DNA of 64,000 bases from Parvimonas sp000223315 (GCA_050262155.1 CP189843.1:62001-126000), one strand, 5' to 3'; positions 24,989 through 33,696 are shown, numbered from the stretch's first letter. A program made the numbers and translations. The notes: a model not told the origin generated them from the sequence alone.

Positions 24989-25876
24989 ATGGATTTACAA
25001 AAATTTAACAGAATCAAAAACGATGAAGGTTTTATAGCGGCTTTGGATCAAAGTGGTGGAAGTACACCGAAAGCACTTAGATTATATGGTGTAAATGAAG
25101 ATGCTTATTCAAATGAAGCTGAAATGTTCGATTTAATTCACGAAATGCGTACAAGAATTGTTACTTCAAAGGCTTTTACTAAAGAACGTATATTAGGAGC
25201 AATTTTGTTTGAAATGACAATGGAAAGAAAAGTTAACGGTAAATTCACTCCGGATTATTTATGGAATGAAAAAGGCATTGTTTCATTTTTAAAGGTTGAC
25301 AAAGGTCTAGCTGAAGAAAAAAATGGTGTTCAACTTATGAAAGAAATTCCAAACTTAGCTGAAACTGTAAAAAAAGGCGTTGAATATGGAGTTTTCGGAA
25401 CAAAAATGCGTTCTGTAATTAAAAAAGCAAATGAAGAAGCTATCAAAGAAGTTGTAGCACAACAATTTGACTTTGCAAAACAAATTATCGCAGGTGGACT
25501 TGTTCCAATTGTTGAACCAGAAGTTGATATAAATTCAGCAGAAAAGGAAAAATGCGAAGAAATTTTAAAAAGGGAAATATTAAAAGAACTTGATAAATTA
25601 GAAGAAGGACAAGAAGTAATGTTAAAACTTACATTACCAACTGTTGCTGATTTCTATAAAGAGTTAGTTGACCATAAGAAAGTTGTTAGAGTTGTTGCTC
25701 TTTCAGGTGGTTACTCAAGAGAAGAATCAAATGAACTTCTTGCTAAAAACCACGGAGTTATAGCAAGTTTCTCAAGAGCTTTAACAGAAGGACTTAATGT
25801 AAATCAAACTGGGGAAGAATTCGACAAAATGCTGGACAGCTCAATTCAAAGTATATTTGAAGCATCAAGAAAATAA
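24989..25876 (+). CDS. fda: Fructose-bisphosphate aldolase, class I
   Basis: Schiff-base aldolase of glycolysis and gluconeogenesis. The protein is 295 aa. Seen: AALDQSGGSTPKAL, the Lys213 region VMLKLTLPT, VVALSGGYSREESNELL and SFSRAL. This is the class I type, not the zinc class II usual in Firmicutes. The window also has GlpX fructose-bisphosphatase, so both directions of the step are covered. Single gene with a terminator. Confidence 0.92.
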   Translation: MDLQKFNRIKNDEGFIAALDQSGGSTPKALRLYGVNEDAYSNEAEMFDLIHEMRTRIVTSKAFTKERILGAILFEMTMERKVNGKFTPDYLWNEKGIVSFLKVDKGLAEEKNGVQLMKEIPNLAETVKKGVEYGVFGTKMRSVIKKANEEAIKEVVAQQFDFAKQIIAGGLVPIVEPEVDINSAEKEKCEEILKREILKELDKLEEGQEVMLKLTLPTVADFYKELVDHKKVVRVVALSGGYSREESNELLAKNHGVIASFSRALTEGLNVNQTGEEFDKMLDSSIQSIFEASRK

Positions 25877-25885
25877 TTTTTTAAA

Positions 25886-25922
25886 ACAAAGGACTGTGAA
25901 TCTAAATTCATAGTCTTTTTTT
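25886..25922 (+). terminator. Terminator of fda
   Basis: GACTGTGAAT / ATTCATAGTC hairpin then T7. Confidence 0.88.
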
Positions 25923-25930
25923 GGAATTAA

Positions 25931-25959
25931 TTGAAATATTAGATTATATAATGTAAAAT
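25931..25959 (+). promoter_or_regulatory. Promoter of the 26010 membrane gene
   Basis: TTGAAA, 17 bases, TAAAAT, with ATAAATTAG after it. The same box pair and flank occur at 29337 and 29730. Confidence 0.7.
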
Positions 25960-26009
25960 ATAAATTAGTAAGGGTTTTGAATTTTATATTATAAAGGAGA
26001 GAATTTAAA

Positions 26010-26537
26010 ATGAGAAAAATAAATTTTAGATATAACAAAAACACTCCAACTTTGCTACATATTATGGTTATTATAGGAATAGTGATAGGAATTCTTCTTT
26101 GTTATGAGTTTCTTATTTATTTAGGATTTGCAAGTACAAATGAGCCACAATATTTTAAAGACCATCCTAAGCATGCAGTATATTTGATTTTTGGATTAAT
26201 TCCGATTTCTATGTTAGTACCTTTTTGGATTGTCTTTAAATTTTGGAGTAGAGAAGATGAAGATGCAGAGCTTGAACTATATGACGATTATGCAATTTTA
26301 AAGATGAAAAATGAAAAAATTAAAATTCAAAAGGGAGAATTGGAGATTAAATTTCCACAACCACAGGCAATTTTATATACTACATATATACTAAAATTAC
26401 CTGACCAGAAAATTGTCTTTGTAGGCTCTTTAAAAGAAAAGAAAAAATCAAAGCTATCTTTAAACATTGCAATAAAAGAGCTATCTGCTTATAAAAAGAG
26501 AAAATATTTAAAGAAGATAAATTTATTTAAACAGTAG
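26010..26537 (+). CDS. Two-helix membrane protein of unknown function
   Basis: 175 aa. Two membrane helices near residues 18-40 and 58-82, then a cytoplasmic beta-rich basic domain (ELELYDDYAILKMKNEKIKI). The arrangement resembles small PH-like sensor proteins, but no family is recognised. AAAGGAGAG ribosome site. The stop codon lies inside the terminator's left arm. Confidence 0.75.
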   Translation: MRKINFRYNKNTPTLLHIMVIIGIVIGILLCYEFLIYLGFASTNEPQYFKDHPKHAVYLIFGLIPISMLVPFWIVFKFWSREDEDAELELYDDYAILKMKNEKIKIQKGELEIKFPQPQAILYTTYILKLPDQKIVFVGSLKEKKKSKLSLNIAIKELSAYKKRKYLKKINLFKQ

Positions 26538-26561
26538 AAATTAAAAAGCTACTGTTTTTTT
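26528..26561 (+). terminator. Terminator overlapping the 26010 gene stop
   Basis: AAACAGTAG / CTACTGTTT hairpin with T run. It belongs to a recurring AAACAGTA terminator type in this region. Confidence 0.85.
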
Positions 26562-26569
26562 ATTGTGAT

Positions 26570-26625
26570 TTGCTTTTTTAATTTCAATGTAGTATAATAA
26601 GTATGAATAAACATACTTATTATAC
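26570..26625 (+). promoter_or_regulatory. Promoter with perfect 14-bp inverted-repeat operator before the AbrB gene
   Basis: TTGCTT, 17 bases, TATAAT (26593-26598). Overlapping the -10, GTATAATAAGTATG is mirrored exactly by CATACTTATTATAC after a six-base spacer (26592-26625), ending one base before the GGAGG. Likely an autoregulatory operator; in RNA it could also form a hairpin next to the ribosome site. Confidence 0.8.
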
Positions 26626-26635
26626 GGAGGTAGAT

Positions 26636-26857
26636 ATGAAAAGTAAAAAAGATGAAAAACTTCACGCTTGGACTGCGAAGGTAGGAACTAAAGGACAGAT
26701 TGTTATTCCAAAAGAGGCAAGAAAAATTTTCTCCATAGAAACTGGAGATAATTTGTTAATTCTTGGAGATGAAAGAAGAGGGTTAGCCATTATGAATGGA
26801 GATGTGGCAACAAAAGTTTTGATGAATATTCAAGGTGATTTAAGTGAAGAAGATTAA
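26636..26857 (+). CDS. AbrB/SpoVT-type transcriptional regulator
   Basis: 73 aa with a swapped-hairpin AbrB DNA-binding domain: WTAKVGTKGQIVIPKEARKIFSIETGDNLLIL. The start is 26636, with GGAGG 5 bases upstream; the in-frame ATG at 26603 lies within the operator and is rejected. The perfect palindrome over its promoter suggests it represses its own operon. Its 3' end overlaps the hydrolase gene by 14 bp. Confidence 0.9.
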   Translation: MKSKKDEKLHAWTAKVGTKGQIVIPKEARKIFSIETGDNLLILGDERRGLAIMNGDVATKVLMNIQGDLSEED

Positions 26858-27977
26858 AATATTGAAATTTATAGTGATATTACTTTTAGTTATAGTTGTT
26901 TCTGTTGTAATATATGCAATTTATAATCTAAATTATGACTATTCTGGTGAAAAGTTCAGAAAGAATAAGGCTTCAAGTTTAGGATTGGAAGAAAAACAAT
27001 TTAATTTAAAAAATGGTAATGTAATAAATTATGTTGAAGGTCCAAATAATGGTCCGGCTATTCTATTATTACATGGACAAATGGTAGATTTGAAAGATTA
27101 TCGTACTGTATTTCCTGAATTAGTAAAAAAGTATCATGTATTTGCACTTGATTATTATGGACATGGAAAGTCAAGTAAAAATCCTGATTTATACAATATT
27201 GAAAGCATAGGTTCCGATATTGCATCATTTATTCAAGAAAAAATTGGAGAAAAAACAATTATTTCAGGACATTCATCAGGTGCACTTATTACTGTTTATA
27301 TAGGTGCTAAATTCTCGAAAAATGTAAAAGCGATTATTTTAGAAGACGGACCATTTTTTGCAACAGAAAAAGGACGTGCCGAAAATACATTTTCTTATAA
27401 AACTTTTGAAAATATTCACAATTATTTAACTGAAAAACCTAATACTACTTATTTTGAACATTATCTAAAGAATGATCCGATGCGAAAACTGTTTAATGAG
27501 GGTGGAAAAGATAATTGGGATAAAATTGTGGCTAAACCTGCAATGAAAAGATTTCAAAAGGATAAAACTAAGATACCGGTTGTTTGGTATTATCCACCAA
27601 AGTTAGGAGTAAATACTTTACTTCAATTAACAGCTAATTTACAAGATAAAACAGGTGATTATGACTTAAGATTCGGAGATGCATTCTATGATTTCAGTTT
27701 CTTTAAGGGAATAAAACAAGAGGAATTGTTAAAAGAAATTAAGGTTCCAACTTGTATATTACATGTAAAGGCACCGAAAAACACAGCTCCTTCTTATTAT
27801 AATAAAGATGGACTTCTGATTTCTGCAATGGATGAAAAAGATGCAAAGCGTGTTAAAGAATTAATTAAAGGTAGTACTTTAATTGAGGGATTTGATTCCA
27901 TGCACGACATTCACGGGGATCAGCCAAAAGAATATTTGGAAAAAGTAGAAGAATTTTTAAATAATATAGAAAAGTAA
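26844..27977 (+). CDS. Membrane-anchored alpha/beta hydrolase
   Basis: 377 aa from a GTG start inside the AbrB gene, with AAGGTGA upstream. An N-terminal membrane anchor (ILKFIVILLLVIVVSVVIYAI) is followed by an alpha/beta hydrolase: LLLHGQMVD, LDYYGHGKS, nucleophile in ISGHSSGAL, and a late His in DSMHDIHGD. The substrate is unknown. The coupled AbrB regulator implies controlled expression of an AbrB-hydrolase-ferredoxin cluster. Confidence 0.85.
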   Translation: MKKIKILKFIVILLLVIVVSVVIYAIYNLNYDYSGEKFRKNKASSLGLEEKQFNLKNGNVINYVEGPNNGPAILLLHGQMVDLKDYRTVFPELVKKYHVFALDYYGHGKSSKNPDLYNIESIGSDIASFIQEKIGEKTIISGHSSGALITVYIGAKFSKNVKAIILEDGPFFATEKGRAENTFSYKTFENIHNYLTEKPNTTYFEHYLKNDPMRKLFNEGGKDNWDKIVAKPAMKRFQKDKTKIPVVWYYPPKLGVNTLLQLTANLQDKTGDYDLRFGDAFYDFSFFKGIKQEELLKEIKVPTCILHVKAPKNTAPSYYNKDGLLISAMDEKDAKRVKELIKGSTLIEGFDSMHDIHGDQPKEYLEKVEEFLNNIEK

Positions 27978-28009
27978 AATTGGTAGATTAGAATTCATTG
28001 GAGGAATAT

Positions 28010-28768
28010 ATGATAGGCATTTATTTAAGTGGAACAGGAAACACGAAACATTGTGTTGAAAAACTTGTAAATTTGATAGATGATAAGTCAAAATGTGTTC
28101 CTTTAGAATTTCCACAGATTATAGATTTATTAAAAGAAGAGGATGTGATTTTTTTAGGATATCCAACTCAATTTTCTAATGCTCCGTTTATGGTACGAGA
28201 CTTTATTAAGAAAAATAGTTCTCTTTGGAAAGGAAAAAAAGTTTTTTGTGTAAATACAATGGGACTTTTCAGTGGAGATGGAACGGGATGTACTGCAAGA
28301 ATTTTAAAAAAATATGGAGCAGAAATTCTGGGAGGCATACAGATAAAAATGCCTGACTCCGTTTGCGACAGTAAGCTTTTGAAAAAATCTATTGAAGAAA
28401 ATAGGCAAATAGTAAAAAATGCCGATAAAAGATTAGAAGAAGTTGCAGAACAGATTAAAAAGGGAAAATATCCAAGAGAAGGTCTGTCTTTCATTGCACA
28501 TTTGAAGGGATTTTTTGGGCAAAGATTATGGTTTTATCGTAAAACTATGGGATATACTGATAAATTAAAAATAAGTGATGATTGTAATGGTTGTGGTTTA
28601 TGTAGTAGGGTTTGTCCAATGAAAAATATCCGCATAAAAGAGAAAAAAGCTGTTCCTGAAAACAAATGCACAATGTGTTATAGATGTATAAGTCTATGTC
28701 CACAAAAGGCAATTACTTTACTTGGCGATAAGGTAATTGAACGGTCTAGGTTTGAAAAATATGTATAA
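28010..28768 (+). CDS. EFR1-type flavodoxin/ferredoxin fusion protein
   Basis: 252 aa. Residues 1-150 are flavodoxin-like with FMN loop SGTGNTKHC. The C-terminus has two 4Fe-4S motifs: CNGCGLCSRVCP and CTMCYRCISLCP. This matches the EFR1 family of ferredoxins in anaerobic Firmicutes; the partner is unknown. The start is ATG 28010, because the TTG at 27998 overlaps the GGAGGA ribosome site. It lies 32 bp after the hydrolase. Confidence 0.88.
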   Translation: MIGIYLSGTGNTKHCVEKLVNLIDDKSKCVPLEFPQIIDLLKEEDVIFLGYPTQFSNAPFMVRDFIKKNSSLWKGKKVFCVNTMGLFSGDGTGCTARILKKYGAEILGGIQIKMPDSVCDSKLLKKSIEENRQIVKNADKRLEEVAEQIKKGKYPREGLSFIAHLKGFFGQRLWFYRKTMGYTDKLKISDDCNGCGLCSRVCPMKNIRIKEKKAVPENKCTMCYRCISLCPQKAITLLGDKVIERSRFEKYV

Positions 28769-28822
28769 TAATGTGATGATGAATATAAAGGATTAAATAA
28801 GTTGAAATTGTAGGATAAAATT

Positions 28823-29266
28823 ATGAAGATATTGGAAATTAGAAAAAACAAAAAGCAGTATATGGAGCTTCTGATTCTTGCTGATGAACAAGAAGATATG
28901 ATTGATAAATATATTGATAGAGGAATGATGTTTGTTTTAGATGATAATGGCATTAAATCTGAATGTGTAGTTACTGATGAGGGAAATGGAGTTCTTGAAA
29001 TAAAAAACATTGCTACAAACCCTGACTTTCAAAGAATGGGTTACGGAAAAATTCTAATTGATTTTGTTGTTACTAAATATAAAAATCAATTTTCTACATT
29101 ACAAGTTGGCACGGGAGATAGTCCTAAAACTATTGATTTTTATTTGAAATGTGGATTTTCTCGCTCTCATACTGTCAAAAATTTTTTTACGGATAATTAT
29201 AATCACCCAATATATGAAGACGGTATCCAATTGGTTGATATGATTTATTTGCGTAGAGATTTATAA
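28823..29266 (+). CDS. GNAT-family N-acetyltransferase
   Basis: 147 aa. Acetyl-CoA loop in NPDFQRMGYGKILIDFV (Q/RxxGxG/A pattern), preceded by the strand VLEIKNIATN and followed by YLKCGFSRSH. Substrate unknown. It is 54 bp after the ferredoxin gene and ends in a shared-type terminator. Ribosome site is weak (GTAGGAT). Confidence 0.85.
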   Translation: MKILEIRKNKKQYMELLILADEQEDMIDKYIDRGMMFVLDDNGIKSECVVTDEGNGVLEIKNIATNPDFQRMGYGKILIDFVVTKYKNQFSTLQVGTGDSPKTIDFYLKCGFSRSHTVKNFFTDNYNHPIYEDGIQLVDMIYLRRDL

Positions 29267-29300
29267 ATTTGATTTTGTTTAAGCTAAAATACAGCAGTTT

Positions 29301-29332
29301 AACAGTAAGTCAATATGATTTACTGTTTTTTT
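29301..29332 (+). terminator. AAACAGTAA-type terminator, copy 1
   Basis: AACAGTAA / TTACTGTT hairpin and T7. The terminator plus following promoter is duplicated at 29691-29758. Confidence 0.85.
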
Positions 29333-29336
29333 ATAT

Positions 29337-29365
29337 TTGAATTATCAATAAATATGATGTAAAAT
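29337..29365 (+). promoter_or_regulatory. Promoter of 29404 gene (duplicated module)
   Basis: TTGAAT, 17 bases (TATCAATAAATATGATG), TAAAAT; the spacer is identical to the one at 29736. Confidence 0.75.
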
Positions 29366-29403
29366 ATAAATTAGCAAATAAAAGTGGAATTTAAGGAGGC
29401 AAT

Positions 29404-29679
29404 ATGTGGTTAATAATTGGTATTGGAGCGATAGTTTTTGCAATATTGAATATTGTATTTTCACTTAATAATAAAAATTCAAAATGGTTCGGGTTTATAA
29501 GTTTATCACTAACAGCATTGACTTTATGTGCATTTTATTCTCAAGCTTCAAGCTATGTCCTTAAAGAAGATTGGAGTGCACTTATGGATGTCGTTCCATC
29601 AGTTAGTAGGATATTATGGTTTTGCGTTTTTATGTCTATTTTAATAAATGCGATTCCGCTTTTTAGAGATAAGAAATAG
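29404..29679 (+). CDS. Small three-helix membrane protein, copy 1
   Basis: 91 aa starting MWLIIGIGAIVFAILNIVF; hydrophobic segments at about 1-20, 30-50 and 68-87. It is paralogous to the next gene (MWLIIAIAGIIFALI, and a ...W..... PS/PG region before the last helix). Strong AAGGAGGC. Function not recognised; possibly related to small membrane proteins near immunity or stress genes, but this is a guess. Confidence 0.75.
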   Translation: MWLIIGIGAIVFAILNIVFSLNNKNSKWFGFISLSLTALTLCAFYSQASSYVLKEDWSALMDVVPSVSRILWFCVFMSILINAIPLFRDKK

Positions 29680-29690
29680 AAAAATAATTT

Positions 29691-29725
29691 AAACAGTAAG
29701 TCAATATGGATTTACTGTTTTTTTT
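29691..29725 (+). terminator. AAACAGTAA-type terminator, copy 2
   Basis: AAACAGTAA / TTTACTGTTT hairpin with T8. Confidence 0.85.
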
Positions 29726-29729
29726 GTAT

Positions 29730-29758
29730 TTGAAATATCAATAAATATGATGTAAAAT
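29730..29758 (+). promoter_or_regulatory. Promoter of 29794 gene (duplicated module)
   Basis: TTGAAA, 17 bases, TAAAAT with spacer identical to the 29337 promoter. Confidence 0.75.
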
Positions 29759-29793
29759 ATAAAATGATAAGAAAATATTTTTAGGAGGCAGAT

Positions 29794-30078
29794 ATGTGGT
29801 TAATAATTGCAATTGCAGGAATTATTTTTGCCTTAATAGGTCGTGTTAAGGAATTTCGAGATGAAAATTTCATAGTTTTTAAAAGGATAAGTTTGTTGAT
29901 AACTGCATTATGCTCTATAAATTTTATTTATTCCGCTATAATTTATAATTCTTATTTTACTGGAGGAAATTGGAGAATGTTTTTAGAGACAATGCCTGGA
30001 GATTCTAAAAATGTATTAATTTGCATTGGTCTATCTATTTATGTAAATTTTGTTCCGATTTCTATTTTTAGAAAATAG
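29794..30078 (+). CDS. Small three-helix membrane protein, copy 2
   Basis: 94 aa, MWLIIAIAGIIFALIGRV; three hydrophobic segments and a W-R-M-F-L-E-T-M-P loop. Paralogue of the 29404 gene, with which it shares promoter, ribosome site (TTAGGAGGCA) and terminator type. The duplication therefore covered gene plus control signals. Confidence 0.75.
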   Translation: MWLIIAIAGIIFALIGRVKEFRDENFIVFKRISLLITALCSINFIYSAIIYNSYFTGGNWRMFLETMPGDSKNVLICIGLSIYVNFVPISIFRK

Positions 30079-30123
30079 TCAAAATATAGCTAAATAAAAT
30101 TCATTTAAAAGGGGGATATAATA

Positions 30124-30615
30124 TTGGCTAGTTGGAGCGGTATAAGGAAAAAACTTGAAAAAGAATATCTTGCTGAAAGCCTACAAGGGCATATTCAATA
30201 TTTTGCTACAACTTATAGCAAAAGTCCTGACCATGAGGGACGAGCAGCAATAAGATATGACGGAAAAGAAATCATCAAAGGTTGTTTTTGGAATAACTGG
30301 TTTAAAGCCGATTTATTTCCTAAAGATGAAAAATACGAAGAAAGAATGAAAAAAGAAAATGCATTTATGGACGATACAGCTTTAAAATTGGGAGTATTTG
30401 ACCAACGTTGTTTTTATAAAGCCTTTGCAGAATTTGACAATCAAAGCATAGAAATGAGCCTAAAAAGTGAAAATTTACTAGTAAGAATTTTTGCAATTTT
30501 AGATAGACGAGTTGGAAAAAGAAAGTTGATTCAAATGAAAGAAACAATAGAAAATGAGCCGGATACATTTCAGGAGTTCTATGCAATTCGTATGAAGGCT
30601 GAAGGAATTATTTAA
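30124..30615 (+). CDS. SF0329-like conserved cytoplasmic protein
   Basis: 163 aa from TTG with GGGGG upstream. SWSGIRKKLEKEYLAESLQGHIQYFATTY and RAAIRYDGKEIIKGCF match my recollection of the SF0329 family, a group of uncharacterised small proteins found in many gut bacteria. Later SLKSENLLVRIFAILDRRVGKRKL looks helical. No catalytic motif is visible. It starts a run of three close genes on this strand. Confidence 0.7.
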   Translation: MASWSGIRKKLEKEYLAESLQGHIQYFATTYSKSPDHEGRAAIRYDGKEIIKGCFWNNWFKADLFPKDEKYEERMKKENAFMDDTALKLGVFDQRCFYKAFAEFDNQSIEMSLKSENLLVRIFAILDRRVGKRKLIQMKETIENEPDTFQEFYAIRMKAEGII

Positions 30616-30644
30616 GTTTAAATAAATTTGGAGGAGAAGAGATT

Positions 30645-31031
30645 ATGTTATTATTGGGCGTAAAAAAAGAAAATGATTGGCTTTTAGCTGAATATAATTT
30701 GACATATAAAGTTGGCTGGGAGAATATTTGTAAAGCAGTTAGTTTAGTATATGAATACTATGATAATGTAGAAATTCTAGTTGATAATAATAAAGTGAAT
30801 ATCCATTCAAAAGAAGAAATTTTACAATTAGACGAAGCGAGAACAATGACAATTCGAGGAGTTTCAAAGATTATTCAAGTTCCATTAATGATAACATTCT
30901 TTAATCAATTACAAACTGTAAGAGTTTCCGTTGCCTGTGCAACAGATGAGTTCAAAGATGCAGACTATAAGAAATTCAATATGTCATTAGGACAATACAT
31001 GGATAGCATAGAATTGGCTATGTATAGGTAA
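30645..31031 (+). CDS. Conserved hypothetical protein
   Basis: 128 aa, mixed alpha/beta, no membrane helix. It opens MLLLGVKKENDWLLAEYNLTYKVG; a middle segment is EILVDNNKVNIHSKEEILQL. No family recognised. Strong GGAGGAG ribosome site, 29 bp after the preceding gene and 24 bp before the DJ-1 gene, so probably co-transcribed. Confidence 0.75.
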   Translation: MLLLGVKKENDWLLAEYNLTYKVGWENICKAVSLVYEYYDNVEILVDNNKVNIHSKEEILQLDEARTMTIRGVSKIIQVPLMITFFNQLQTVRVSVACATDEFKDADYKKFNMSLGQYMDSIELAMYR

Positions 31032-31055
31032 AAAGAAAAAATTGAGGTATAGGAA

Positions 31056-31694
31056 ATGAAAAAAAGAATCGCATTATTGGTTTATCCTGATTTTAGTTTG
31101 CAAGAAATTGCAAATCTAATGTATATATTTCGTTGGTATTTTGATACTTTTACTGATGTCATATATTCAGAATTAAGCTCTGTTAGGAGTGAAGAGGGAA
31201 TTTTGATAAATCCTGTAAAAACTTGCTCTGAGTTTTGTAAAGATGATTATGATTGTCTGATTCTTTCAGGATGTAGTGACTTAAGACAACCCATACGAAA
31301 TAAAAAAATCAAAGAATTTTTAGAAAGTTTTGTAAATGATGATAGTTTTGTCATTGGTGCAATTTGTTTCGGTCCAATATTCCTAGCACAAGCAGGTTTG
31401 TTGAAAGGAAAAAAATATACAGATTCTTTATTTGTTGAAATGAGAGAATCATTTGACTTTATTGAAGAAAATAATTTTTTACCACAATCAGTAGTTGAAG
31501 ATGGAAATATTATAACAGCTGTTGGAAATGCATTTAATGAATTTGCAGTACAAGTTGCTAGGAAATTAGGATATGATTGTCCGGATAAAATATTAAGTGG
31601 TTATACTGACTCAAATGACATTAATGACTATATACATCATCTTCCTGAAGATGAAATATTAGAATTTAAAGAAGAATTTAAAGAATTTTTTTAA
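31056..31694 (+). CDS. DJ-1/PfpI-family protein
   Basis: 212 aa. The nucleophile elbow IGAICFGPIFLAQAG holds Cys104; the N-terminus IALLVYPDFSLQEIAN and the DCLILSGCSDLR strand fit the ThiJ/PfpI fold. Members are glyoxalases, chaperones or proteases; which applies cannot be read here. The tail is acidic. Its stop codon sits inside the terminator arm. Confidence 0.85.
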   Translation: MKKRIALLVYPDFSLQEIANLMYIFRWYFDTFTDVIYSELSSVRSEEGILINPVKTCSEFCKDDYDCLILSGCSDLRQPIRNKKIKEFLESFVNDDSFVIGAICFGPIFLAQAGLLKGKKYTDSLFVEMRESFDFIEENNFLPQSVVEDGNIITAVGNAFNEFAVQVARKLGYDCPDKILSGYTDSNDINDYIHHLPEDEILEFKEEFKEFF

Positions 31695-31723
31695 ACAGTA
31701 AGTCGTAAGATTTACTGTTTTTT
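31692..31723 (+). terminator. AAACAGTAA-type terminator, copy 3
   Basis: AAACAGTAA / TTTACTGTTT with T6, overlapping the stop of the DJ-1 gene. Confidence 0.85.
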
Positions 31724-31750
31724 GCTGTATAGAGTTTGAATTTTATTTAT

Positions 31751-31870
31751 TAATAACGTTAAGCCCTTAATCGAAGATATTTCCCAAACACGTCATCTCG
31801 ACTGGAGCAGAGCGGAATGGAGAGATCTCATACTTTTGCTTTAGCAAAAGTAAATGTATCGAAGATACAT
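31751..31870. mobile_element. Partial modular palindromic element, copy E
   Basis: Outer end AACGTTAAG, then AAACACGTCATCTCGAC, GGAGAGATCTCAT, and hairpins ACTTTTGC/GCAAAAGT and ATGTATC/GATACAT. It is the left half of the 19852 copy; the right half is absent. Confidence 0.7.
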
Positions 31871-32004
31871 AAATTATGTAAATCTCATAAGCCCACAAGC
31901 ATATCAACTTAAATTGAATGAAATATATACTTATGATATAATCATAATAAAGTATTTGCAATGAAAATTTAGATATAATCTTCTTAAATAGAAAGGAGTA
32001 AAAA

Positions 32005-32781
32005 ATGGTTTTAAATGAAAAACAATTAATATACGGTTATGATTATTACTTCAAAAATGAAAATAGACCTAAAAGTATTGTTGAGGTTTCTGAATATAAT
32101 GGAGAAAGTGCAATTATAATAAATTGTACTCAATTGGATGATAGTTCTAATTCAAAGTACAAAACTGCAAAGGCAAGAAAAAATGTTGTAAATGAATGGT
32201 GTGATTTTTTAATTAAAAATCCAACGGCTTTTACAGAACTTACATTTTGTACAAGAATGCCACAAGAGTTGTTTAATGCGGTTTGTTCACAACAAAATCT
32301 TAAAAAATTATATATAAAATGGGGAGTTTATCCAGATATTTCAAAGATTTCAAATCTTGTAAATCTTGAATATTTGCATTTAGGCTCAGGTTCAAGTGTG
32401 GGAAGTATTGAACCAATTTCGAAATTAGAAAATTTAGTAGCTTTAACAGTTGAAAATTTTCAAAAAATTGACGATTATAGTCCACTTACAAAACTTAAAA
32501 AATTGGAAAGTCTTACAATTGAGGGGGATTGTTTTGCCCCAAAGAATATTCATATAGATTCTATTGATTTTTTGAAAGATATGAAGCAATTAAGATTTTT
32601 TAGATTTTTTACAAGTATTGTAAAAAGTAAGGATTACACTCCACTTTTAAGTCTTGAAAATATAGAACATTTATCTATTAAGCCGTTTAAAGAAGTTAAT
32701 AAATTATATGATGAGATAATTAAATTACCTAAATTAAAATATGGAACAATTGTATTTAATCCCGAATTTTATAAAAAATAG
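32005..32781 (+). CDS. Leucine-rich-repeat-like protein
   Basis: 258 aa, cytoplasmic (no signal peptide). Several degenerate LRR units: ISNLVNLEYLHLGSGS, ISKLENLVALTVENFQ, LTKLKKLESLTIEGD, LLSLENIEHLSIKPF. Likely a protein-binding scaffold. AAAGGAG ribosome site. The hydrolase gene follows after 10 bp, so they are probably one operon. Confidence 0.82.
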   Translation: MVLNEKQLIYGYDYYFKNENRPKSIVEVSEYNGESAIIINCTQLDDSSNSKYKTAKARKNVVNEWCDFLIKNPTAFTELTFCTRMPQELFNAVCSQQNLKKLYIKWGVYPDISKISNLVNLEYLHLGSGSSVGSIEPISKLENLVALTVENFQKIDDYSPLTKLKKLESLTIEGDCFAPKNIHIDSIDFLKDMKQLRFFRFFTSIVKSKDYTPLLSLENIEHLSIKPFKEVNKLYDEIIKLPKLKYGTIVFNPEFYKK

Positions 32782-32791
32782 AGGTGTTATA

Positions 32792-33394
32792 ATGAAAAAT
32801 GCAGTTATATACATACATGGGAAAGGCGGAAATTCTGTTGAAGCAGAACATTATAAAAAATTTTTTAGTGATGAATATAAAATTATTGGCTTTGATTACA
32901 AATCTGAATTTCCTTGGGATGCGAAGATAGAATTTTCAAAGTTTTTTGATTCCATAGTCTCTGAATATGATGATATTTACTTAATAGCAAATAGTTTGGG
33001 AGCTTATTATTCTATGCTTGCATTATCGGATAAGAAAATTAAAAAAGCTATGTTTATTTCACCAGTTGTAGATATGGAAAAAATAATTTTAAATATGATG
33101 AAAATGTCTAATGTTTCAGAGGAAGAATTATATAATAAAAAAGAAATTGCAACATCCTTTGGTGAAACTTTGTCTTGGGATTATCTTACTTATGTTAGGA
33201 ATAATCCGATAGTTTGGAATATACCAACAGATATTCTCTATGCAGAAAATGACTTTCTAACTTCTTTGGAAACAATGACGAATTTTGCGAATAAAATCAA
33301 TTCGAGTCTTACTATTATGAAAAATGGGGAGCATTATTTTCATACTGAAGAACAAATGAATTTTTTGGATAATTGGTTTAGTGAATTTATATAG
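32792..33394 (+). CDS. Small alpha/beta hydrolase (RBBP9/YdeN-like)
   Basis: 200 aa. Start at 32792 with GAGGTG upstream; the longer 32741 frame is inside the LRR gene. Seen: VIYIHGKGGNSVEAEHY, nucleophile Ser in LIANSLGAYYS, acid in DILYAENDFLT and His in NGEHYFHTEEQ. Substrate unknown. A diverged copy of its last 95 bp lies at 35985, beyond the TetR-MATE genes. Confidence 0.85.
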   Translation: MKNAVIYIHGKGGNSVEAEHYKKFFSDEYKIIGFDYKSEFPWDAKIEFSKFFDSIVSEYDDIYLIANSLGAYYSMLALSDKKIKKAMFISPVVDMEKIILNMMKMSNVSEEELYNKKEIATSFGETLSWDYLTYVRNNPIVWNIPTDILYAENDFLTSLETMTNFANKINSSLTIMKNGEHYFHTEEQMNFLDNWFSEFI

Positions 33395-33690
33395 TATTAG
33401 CTTAAGTTTAATCGAATTTGAGAGGATTAAGTCAGAAGTTGTGTATAATAAATTTACAAAAATGCTACTAAGATATTAATTAGTAGGTTTTTGTTTTAAA
33501 ATAATATAAAGTAAATGCTGAATATATTGAATAGAATATGTTATTATGATATGGTTTAATAAAATTTAAACAAAATTAATGTTATGTTAATACGAAATTA
33601 TAAATTTAAAGATATGAATGTTTTGAAAATGAAGAGAGATAGAATTTTAGAAAAACTAAGAAATTCTTAAATAGAAAAATCTAAAAATTG
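33395..33690. other. Intergenic stretch with possible GNAT-start remnant
   Basis: No full gene. A 28-codon frame at 33584-33670 (MLIRNYKFKD...) resembles the opening of an acetyltransferase and may be a decayed fragment; it has no ribosome site. Confidence 0.4.
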
Positions 33691-33696
33691 GACGAG

